Part shown: positions 6,521-10,935 of the stretch, piece after piece
Numbering within the stretch: position 1 is the stretch's first letter
Layout: each line of letters opens with the position of its first letter
From: Rhodospirillaceae bacterium
GTDB lineage: Bacteria; Pseudomonadota; Alphaproteobacteria; SP197
Reading direction: 5' to 3'
Assembly (NCBI GenBank): GCA_018700655.1
Contig: JABIUG010000009.1
Coordinates: 1-10,935 of the forward strand
DNA length: 10,935 nucleotides
Notes under the pieces: model-generated
The model's database searches: none
Told to the model about the DNA's origin: nothing
Seen by the model: only the letters and a program-made list of their open reading frames with translations
Made by a program: the position numbers and the translations under genes

Positions 6521-7603
6521 TCAGCCGTGCGGGAGGAGCACGGTTCGAGCCTCGGCACCGGACTTGAGGGCATCGAAGGCGCCCTGCAGCCCGTCCAGAC
6601 CGGCCGTGTCGGACACCAGCTCGTCGAGCTTGAGGCTGCCCTTCAGGTAGAGGTCGGCCAGGAGGGGGAAGTCCGAGCGGGGCTTGCCGCCACCTGCCCG
6701 GATGCCCAGCAGGTTCTTGTTCTGGTGCAGCGCCTGGAAGGGGTATGTAACGGTGGCGGTCAGGTCGGGCACACCAACGGCGCAGATGTTCCCGCCGGGC
6801 CGAACCATCGAGATGGCGTCGGCCAGGAGCTTCGTGCTTCCCACCACCTCGAAGGCATGGTCTACGCCCCTGGTGCTGGTCTCGTTGACCGCCTTGATCG
6901 AGTCGAAGTCGTCCCCCTCGGCGAGGATGAAGTCCGTGGCTCCGAACTCGACGGCCATCCGTTCCTTGGATGCGACCCGGTCGATGGCGATTATCTGGGA
7001 GGCACCACACAGCCGGGCCGCCTGGATGACGTTCAGGCCGACGCCCCCGGCGCCGATCACGACAACCGTGTCTCCCAACTCCACCCGGGCCCGGTTGAAC
7101 ACGGCACCGGCACCGGTCATCACGCCGCAGCCGATGAGCGCCGCCGAGGTGAGTGGTACCTCCTTCGGGATCGGAACCGCCTGGTTCTCGTGGACGATCG
7201 TCTCCTGGCAGAAGGCGCCGAGGTTGGCGAAGCCCCACAGTTCGGTGTCGCCCTCGTTGTGGGTCTGGCGTAGGCCGCCGAAACCGCAGTTGCCGGGGTC
7301 TCCGGCCTCACACGTCGGACAGTGTCCGCAGTTGCCGAACGTGGAGAGGACCACGTGGTCGCCGACGGCGCAGTAGGTGACAGCGGAGCCGATCTCGACC
7401 ACGATGCCGGCCGCCTCGTGACCCGGCACGAGGGGGGTGGGCATGTAGTACTTGCCGTGGACGCAACTCAGGTCGCTGCCACACACCCCTGCGGCCATGA
7501 TTTCGACGCGGACCTGTCGTGGTGCCACGGCAGCGGCGTGCTCTATGTTTTCGGACAGGCGCACGTGTTCCTCGCCGTTGCCCTCCTGGATAAGCCCACG
7601 CAT
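6521..7603 (-). CDS. Zinc-dependent alcohol dehydrogenase (MDR)
   Basis: A 360-residue medium-chain dehydrogenase oxidising an alcohol to an aldehyde or ketone with a nicotinamide cofactor. Catalytic zinc ligands are Cys41 in VCGSD, His62-Glu63 in PGHE and Cys159 in IGCGVMTGAG. The structural zinc site is complete with Cys92, Cys95, Cys98 and Cys106. The Rossmann motif GAGGVG is at residues 184-189, and Asp208 at the end of the next strand favours NAD(H). The IGCGVMTGAGAV segment resembles class III/NDMA-dependent enzymes of Actinobacteria. The ATG at 7603 has GGGAG at 7614-7618. It lies between the hydrolase (102 bases upstream) and SDR (64 bases downstream) in the same direction and probably shares their transcript, oxidising an alcohol released by the upstream hydrolytic enzymes. 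The true substrate is unknown. Confidence 0.9.
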   Translation of the reverse strand: MRGLIQEGNGEEHVRLSENIEHAAAVAPRQVRVEIMAAGVCGSDLSCVHGKYYMPTPLVPGHEAAGIVVEIGSAVTYCAVGDHVVLSTFGNCGHCPTCEAGDPGNCGFGGLRQTHNEGDTELWGFANLGAFCQETIVHENQAVPIPKEVPLTSAALIGCGVMTGAGAVFNRARVELGDTVVVIGAGGVGLNVIQAARLCGASQIIAIDRVASKERMAVEFGATDFILAEGDDFDSIKAVNETSTRGVDHAFEVVGSTKLLADAISMVRPGGNICAVGVPDLTATVTYPFQALHQNKNLLGIRAGGGKPRSDFPLLADLYLKGSLKLDELVSDTAGLDGLQGAFDALKSGAEARTVLLPHG

Positions 7604-7629
7604 CGTGTACCGGCTCCCGTGTAGTCGGA

Positions 7630-7647
7630 GTCCGCCGTCTTGCGGAC
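7630..7647. repeat. Short hairpin between hydrolase and ADH
   Basis: Six-base perfect arms GTCCGC (7630-7635) and GCGGAC (7642-7647) with a six-base loop lie in the 102-base gap. There is no T-run on the minus strand, so it is not a clear terminator; it might be a processing or attenuation hairpin. Confidence 0.35.
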
Positions 7648-7705
7648 GGGTGCATCATCCTCCCCGGCGGGCCCTCGAGCCAACGTGTGCGCTCTGTGGC
7701 CGAGG

Positions 7706-8464
7706 TCAGGAACTCCAGTGGGCCACGAGTGCATTGGCTGCCAGGGCGGGATCCTCCATCATCCACCAGTGGGCGAGGCCGCCCATCTGGAACGTGTCCG
7801 CCCCCAGTCGTGCCGCCGTGTGTGCTGCCATTTCCGGCGTCCCGGCGTAGGGGTCTGCGGTCGGGACGAGGACCAGGCCGGGAGGGAGTCGGATGCCGGC
7901 CAGGATGTCTCCGAGTTCCCGCATCGCAGGCTGTTCGGCTGATCGGTAGAGGCCGAGGATGCAGTGGGCCATGTTCTCGTCCATGGCCTCATGGGTGGCA
8001 TCGGCGGCCTGCGTGCTCATGCCGAGAGCGGCCCATCCGGCCACACCTTCGGAGCGTTCAGACGAACGCATGACCTCCACGACCTGCTCTCCGACCTCCG
8101 GTGTCTGCCAGGCCAGGGCCATGTCGTGCCAGATGTAGTCCGGATGCAGCAGGCCCGCGCAGTCGGTTGCCCAGGTCCTGAACAGGTCCGGGCGTAGAGC
8201 CAGGGCACCGAAGACATGGCCGGCGCCCCAGTCGTGGCCCACTATGTCCACGGGGCCGCTGGATTCGGCAATGGACTCGACCTCGCTCACCAGCCAGTCC
8301 CGGTACTCGGATCGGGTGGCGCCCCAGCCGTCCGGGACGCCTGCACCGAATCCCGGGGGTGTCAGGAGCACCATCCCCTCGGCGCCCCGATCGGCCAGCT
8401 CGCCGACGAGTTCGGACCAGATCGCATCGGTTTCCGGGTTTCCATGTACGAAGATCGCGGGCAT
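7706..8464 (-). CDS. Alpha/beta hydrolase with aspartate nucleophile
   Basis: A 252-residue alpha/beta hydrolase. The oxyanion segment HGNPET is at residues 7-12 and the nucleophile elbow is GHDWG at 76-80. The nucleophile is therefore Asp78, as in haloalkane dehalogenases and epoxide hydrolases rather than esterases. The adjacent Trp79 is the position of a halide-binding Trp in dehalogenases. Asp204 in TADPYAG and His232 in GLAHWW are good candidates for the acid and base. The protein starts unusually close to the HG motif, with no preceding strands. The ATG at 8464 lies five bases after the sulfatase stop, with AAAGGGG about nine bases upstream, so the two are translationally coupled. A role in hydrolysing an epoxide, haloalkane or lactone formed in the same pathway is inferred; which one cannot be told. 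Confidence 0.85.
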   Translation of the reverse strand: MPAIFVHGNPETDAIWSELVGELADRGAEGMVLLTPPGFGAGVPDGWGATRSEYRDWLVSEVESIAESSGPVDIVGHDWGAGHVFGALALRPDLFRTWATDCAGLLHPDYIWHDMALAWQTPEVGEQVVEVMRSSERSEGVAGWAALGMSTQAADATHEAMDENMAHCILGLYRSAEQPAMRELGDILAGIRLPPGLVLVPTADPYAGTPEMAAHTAARLGADTFQMGGLAHWWMMEDPALAANALVAHWSS

Positions 8465-8469
8465 GGTGC

Positions 8470-9906
8470 TCAGCCCCTTTCGGGTAGGTCGTATTCGGCC
8501 ATGAAGTACACAGAATCGCTGTCGTAGGTCGTGAGGGTTGTCGGATTGGCGACCCTGCCCACCTGGCGCACCCCTGTTCCTACGTTCTCGGAGGCATCGT
8601 CTCCCAGGTCCAGCCTGGCGGCGTCCAGGAGGGCCAGCAGCGAGGCCACGATTCCCGGGTTTTCGTCCACCACGTCATGGCGCTCACCGATGTCGGCCTC
8701 CAGGTCGTAGAGCCGAAGCCGCTCCTCGTTCCACTTGCGGACGTGGAGCTTCCAACGCCCCAGGCGGACGGCTTCGATGTTTCCGCCCAGCATGTAGAAG
8801 AACGCTTCGGGATCGGGTCCGTCGCCGCCGGAGAGCAGGCCGCTGAGGTCCCGCCCGTCCAGGATTCGGTCGTCGGGTGTGTCCACACCGCACCATCGGG
8901 CAATGGTGGGGTACAGGTCCATTGCGTTGGCGACATCGGACACCACGCGGCCCTCGGACACTCTGCCCGGCCAGCGGATGATGCAGGGGACCCGCTGGCC
9001 TCCCTCCCAGGTCGTGCCCTTCGACGCCCGCAGCGCGCCGTTGCTTCCGCCACCGTCTCTTATGAGGGCACCGTTGTCGCTGGTGAACACAACCACGGTG
9101 TCATCGTCCAGGCCCAGGGACTCCAGCTCCGCCAGGAGCATCTGGGTTGACCAGTCGATGCAACGGACGGCAGCGCCATAGCGACCGTTGCGCGATTCCT
9201 GCATGAACCGGTCCTGGACGTAGATCGGCAGGTGCACGTACATGTGGGCCAGGTAGAGGAAGAAGGGACGGTCCCGGTTGGAGCGGATGAACCCGATGGC
9301 GTCATCCAGGTAGCGCTCAGTGAGAACTGCCTGGTCCGGCTGCTGTTCGACCACCTCGGCATCCACCATCAGGGGTAGTGGCGGGCGTTCGGTGAGCATG
9401 GGGGCATCCTCGGGAACCGGTGTGCCGAGTCCGGCCATGATCTCCCTGTAGGGGCGCCCCTCATCGGGCCAGACCTGGCGGCCCATGTCGTTGCTGTAGG
9501 GGAGGCCGAACCAGCCGTCGAAGCCGTGCTGCGTCGGCAGGAACTCCGGTTGGTCGCCGCAGTGCCACTTGCCGGTGATGCGGGTGGCGTAACCGGCGTC
9601 CTGGAGGAGTCTCGCAATGGTGATCTCGTCGGGGTGCAGACCCTGGGCCTGGCCCGGGAACAGCACCGGTGCGTTGTCGATGCTGCGTCCCCCGAAGCCG
9701 ACCCGAAGGGGGTAGCTCCCGGTGAGCATTGCTGCACGACTGGGCGAGCAGACCGGTGATGCCATGTAGAAGTCGGTGAACCTGACGCCCTCATCGGCCA
9801 TCCGGTCCAGGGCGGGGGTGTCGTGCTGCGTTGACCCGTAGCAGCCCAGGTCGCCGTACCCAAGATCGTCGCAGTTGATGAGGATGACGTTGGGTCTACG
9901 GGTCAT
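8470..9906 (-). CDS. Type I sulfatase (formylglycine-dependent)
   Basis: A 478-residue sulfatase that hydrolyses an organic sulfate ester. It shows the metal-binding start NCDDLGYGDLG (Asp13, Asp14), the modification signature CSPSR with Cys53 as the residue converted to formylglycine, TGKWHCG at residues 111-117 (Lys113, His115), and SDNGA at 276-280 supplying further metal ligands. The cysteine signature points to the FGE-type maturation route; no maturase gene is in the window. There is no obvious signal peptide, so it may be cytosolic. The frame opens at 9972, but the ATG at 9906 is chosen because GGAGG lies four bases upstream and the family begins there. It heads the operon with the hydrolase five bases downstream, and is divergent from the F420-linked reductase across a palindrome. 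The substrate is not readable. Confidence 0.93.
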   Translation of the reverse strand: MTRRPNVILINCDDLGYGDLGCYGSTQHDTPALDRMADEGVRFTDFYMASPVCSPSRAAMLTGSYPLRVGFGGRSIDNAPVLFPGQAQGLHPDEITIARLLQDAGYATRITGKWHCGDQPEFLPTQHGFDGWFGLPYSNDMGRQVWPDEGRPYREIMAGLGTPVPEDAPMLTERPPLPLMVDAEVVEQQPDQAVLTERYLDDAIGFIRSNRDRPFFLYLAHMYVHLPIYVQDRFMQESRNGRYGAAVRCIDWSTQMLLAELESLGLDDDTVVVFTSDNGALIRDGGGSNGALRASKGTTWEGGQRVPCIIRWPGRVSEGRVVSDVANAMDLYPTIARWCGVDTPDDRILDGRDLSGLLSGGDGPDPEAFFYMLGGNIEAVRLGRWKLHVRKWNEERLRLYDLEADIGERHDVVDENPGIVASLLALLDAARLDLGDDASENVGTGVRQVGRVANPTTLTTYDSDSVYFMAEYDLPERG

Positions 9907-9992
9907 CGTGCCTCCGGGGTCGAGGTGATTGTCGCTGGCGGAGGCCTCGTTGGCCCAGTCGGAACCGAACATGGGACCACTCCCCGGACGTG

Positions 9993-10013
9993 GACCTGAC
10001 GCCGGGTCAGGTC
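9993..10013. promoter_or_regulatory. Operator-like palindrome between divergent genes
   Basis: Perfect eight-base arms GACCTGAC (9993-10000) and GTCAGGTC (10006-10013) around a five-base centre. It sits in the 137-base space between the sulfatase start (9906, minus) and the reductase start (10044, plus). This is the size and placement of a dimeric regulator site (TetR, GntR or similar) that could control both directions. No regulator gene is visible. It could also form a hairpin in the reductase leader. Confidence 0.5.
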
Positions 10014-10043
10014 GGTGAACCGGGTAGGAGTACGGTCGGCCCC

Positions 10044-10550
10044 ATGAACGACGACTCAGCGCGGGGCTCCAGCCAGAAGGTCGAGATGGAGTGGGAGACG
10101 CCGTCGCATTCCGAGATCATCGAGATCTCGAAGGGCCACGTCATGGGCCTGGAGATGTCCGACGACGACGCGGTGTGGTGCGTCGCCGGCATGCACCACG
10201 TCCTGCTCCACACGGTCGGGCGCCGGTCCGGCAACGAGCACAAGGTGGCGTTGCCGTTCTGGCGCGACGCCGAAGGGCACCGCATCGTGGTCGGGTCCTT
10301 CGCCGGAGCGACCCGGGATCCGTCATGGGTCCTGAACCTGCGGGATCGGGCGGCCAACCCCCGGGTCCGGGTTCGTATCCAGGGAGGCATGTTCTGGTCG
10401 GAGCATGAGGTCATGGACGCCGGGCCGGGACGCGACGCCCTGTGGGCGGCGATGCTGGAGGACCGGGCCTGGTACGCCGACTACCAGGCGAAGACCGAGC
10501 GGGTCATACCCCTCGTGCGCCTCGCTGAGACCGAGGCCATCACCGACTGA
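10044..10550 (+). CDS. F420H2-dependent nitroreductase-family protein
   Basis: A 168-residue member of the deazaflavin-dependent nitroreductase (Ddn-like, PF04075) family, split-barrel proteins that use F420H2 to reduce quinones, nitro compounds or activated alkenes, mainly in Actinobacteria. Visible family features are HHVLLHTVGRRSG at about residues 50-62, a strand with an AEGHRIVVGSFAGA turn, DPSWVLNLRDRAANPRVRV just after, and the C-terminal WYADYQAKTERVIPLVRL block. Three starts are possible: GTG 9990, ATG 10044 and ATG 10086. The last has GAAGG five bases upstream and begins where family similarity starts. I chose 10044 because 9990 would place the palindrome inside the coding region. 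It is divergent from the sulfatase and convergent with the dioxygenase. The partner substrate is unknown. Confidence 0.85.
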   Translation: MNDDSARGSSQKVEMEWETPSHSEIIEISKGHVMGLEMSDDDAVWCVAGMHHVLLHTVGRRSGNEHKVALPFWRDAEGHRIVVGSFAGATRDPSWVLNLRDRAANPRVRVRIQGGMFWSEHEVMDAGPGRDALWAAMLEDRAWYADYQAKTERVIPLVRLAETEAITD

Positions 10551-10626
10551 GACGGGCCGGGCGATGTCCGACCATCGTGGCTGTACGCACCTACCCGGGA
10601 TTGGTGCGCGAAAGTTGCGGACCGGT
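10551..10626. other. Convergent intergenic spacer
   Basis: 76 bases between the convergent reductase and dioxygenase genes. Only a five-base-arm hairpin (CGATG 10562-10566 with CATCG 10573-10577) is visible, with no T-run on either strand, so no terminator is claimed. Confidence 0.3.
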
Positions 10627-10935
10627 TCAGGCCAGACGACCGATCGACACCCGTAGCGGCGAGGGTGGTGGATCGTCACCGTCGGGGTCGAAGAACGGCC
10701 GGTCGCCCTGGACCGTCACCCGGTGACCGCACCGCTCGTGGGGCCAGTAGTCCCAGATGGCGAAGTGCTGGACGCGACGGTTGTCCCACAGGGTCACGTC
10801 GTTGCGGTTCCAGCGAAGTCGGATCTGGAACTCCGGCCGGGCACAGTGTGAGTGCAGGCCGGCCAGCAGTCCGTCGCTCTCAGCCTCCCCCAGGCCCTCG
10901 ACGGCCACAGTGAAGGAAGGGTTCACGAAGAGGCT
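10627..10935 (-). CDS. TauD/TfdA-family 2-oxoglutarate dioxygenase (partial)
   Basis: The C-terminal 102 residues of an Fe(II)/2-oxoglutarate dioxygenase; the gene continues past the right edge, and intact members are about 280-330 residues. Landmarks within the fragment are LFVNPSFT at 2-9, the RPEFQIRLRW strand, LWDNR at 49-53, the distal iron ligand His57, and Arg72 in HRVTVQGDRP, exactly 15 residues later, as expected for the arginine that binds 2-oxoglutarate. The proximal HxD lies outside. The family includes taurine dioxygenase, the alkylsulfatase AtsK, and herbicide- and carnitine-related enzymes. The nearby sulfatase makes a sulfur-related substrate attractive, but that is inference. 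The residues after the GDRP motif form an acidic, proline-rich extension of about 20 amino acids. It is convergent with the F420-linked reductase. Confidence 0.9.
   Translation of the reverse strand, partial: SLFVNPSFTVAVEGLGEAESDGLLAGLHSHCARPEFQIRLRWNRNDVTLWDNRRVQHFAIWDYWPHERCGHRVTVQGDRPFFDPDGDDPPPSPLRVSIGRLA

Noticed and set aside
6457..6573. Longer start for the SDR at 6573
   Set aside because: It would overlap the alcohol dehydrogenase, adds a non-homologous segment, and the ATG at 6456 has a good AGGAG.
6398..7273. Plus-strand open frame of 291 codons opposite the alcohol dehydrogenase, and a minus-strand frame at 6444-7238
   Set aside because: Both overlap the alcohol dehydrogenase, whose zinc ligands and Rossmann motif are complete; these are off-frame shadows rich in Arg, Gly and Pro.
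9907..9972. Longer sulfatase start at 9972
   Set aside because: The extra 22 residues are not family-like, and the ATG at 9906 has GGAGG just upstream.
9990..10043. GTG start for the F420-linked reductase at 9990
   Set aside because: It lacks a ribosome binding site and would put the palindrome inside the coding region; family similarity begins well downstream.

Overview
The window looks like environmental bacterial DNA with two different characters. From base 1 to about 5.7-5.9 kb the sequence is moderately GC-rich, full of GCGC words, uses GAA, CAA and TTG codons freely, and reads like a proteobacterium. From about 6.0 kb to the end it is more strongly GC-biased at third codon positions, favours GAG, CTC, GTC and ATC, and reads like a (marine) actinobacterium. 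The two styles appear to meet inside one short-chain dehydrogenase gene. Either this is a recombination or transfer junction, or two genomes were joined in assembly; sequence alone cannot decide. No tRNA, rRNA, CRISPR array or transposase was seen.

Left part (1-5676). An edge-truncated alpha/beta hydrolase on the minus strand is followed by a divergent TPR gene whose reading frame breaks. The out-of-frame sequence after the break resembles a sulfotransferase tail, suggesting a TPR-sulfotransferase gene that lost its core. Next, on the minus strand, are three coenzyme F420 genes transcribed npdG, cofE, cofD: the F420:NADPH oxidoreductase, the gamma-glutamyl ligase and the phospholactyl-type transferase. 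npdG and cofE overlap by 11 bases. cofE and cofD are separated by 205 bases holding four inverted repeats. To the right of npdG are a truncated amidohydrolase head and an intact thiolase on the plus strand, then a non-coding stretch with a possible C-terminal gene fragment.

Right part (5677-10935). Four minus-strand genes run from right to left: a type I sulfatase, an alpha/beta hydrolase with an aspartate nucleophile, a zinc alcohol dehydrogenase and an SDR dehydrogenase. Sulfatase and hydrolase are 5 bases apart; the later gaps are 102 and 64 bases. This layout would fit removal of sulfate from an organic sulfate ester followed by oxidation of the released alcohol. Divergent to the sulfatase is a gene of the deazaflavin (F420H2)-dependent nitroreductase/quinone reductase family, with a perfect 8+8 palindrome between the two. 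The window ends in the C-terminal part of a TauD/TfdA-type dioxygenase, a family that includes taurine dioxygenase and the alkylsulfatase AtsK.

If the contig is continuous, the window links F420 maturation and reduction (left) with a predicted F420H2-using enzyme and organosulfate catabolism (right). That link depends on the junction near 5.7-6.0 kb being real.
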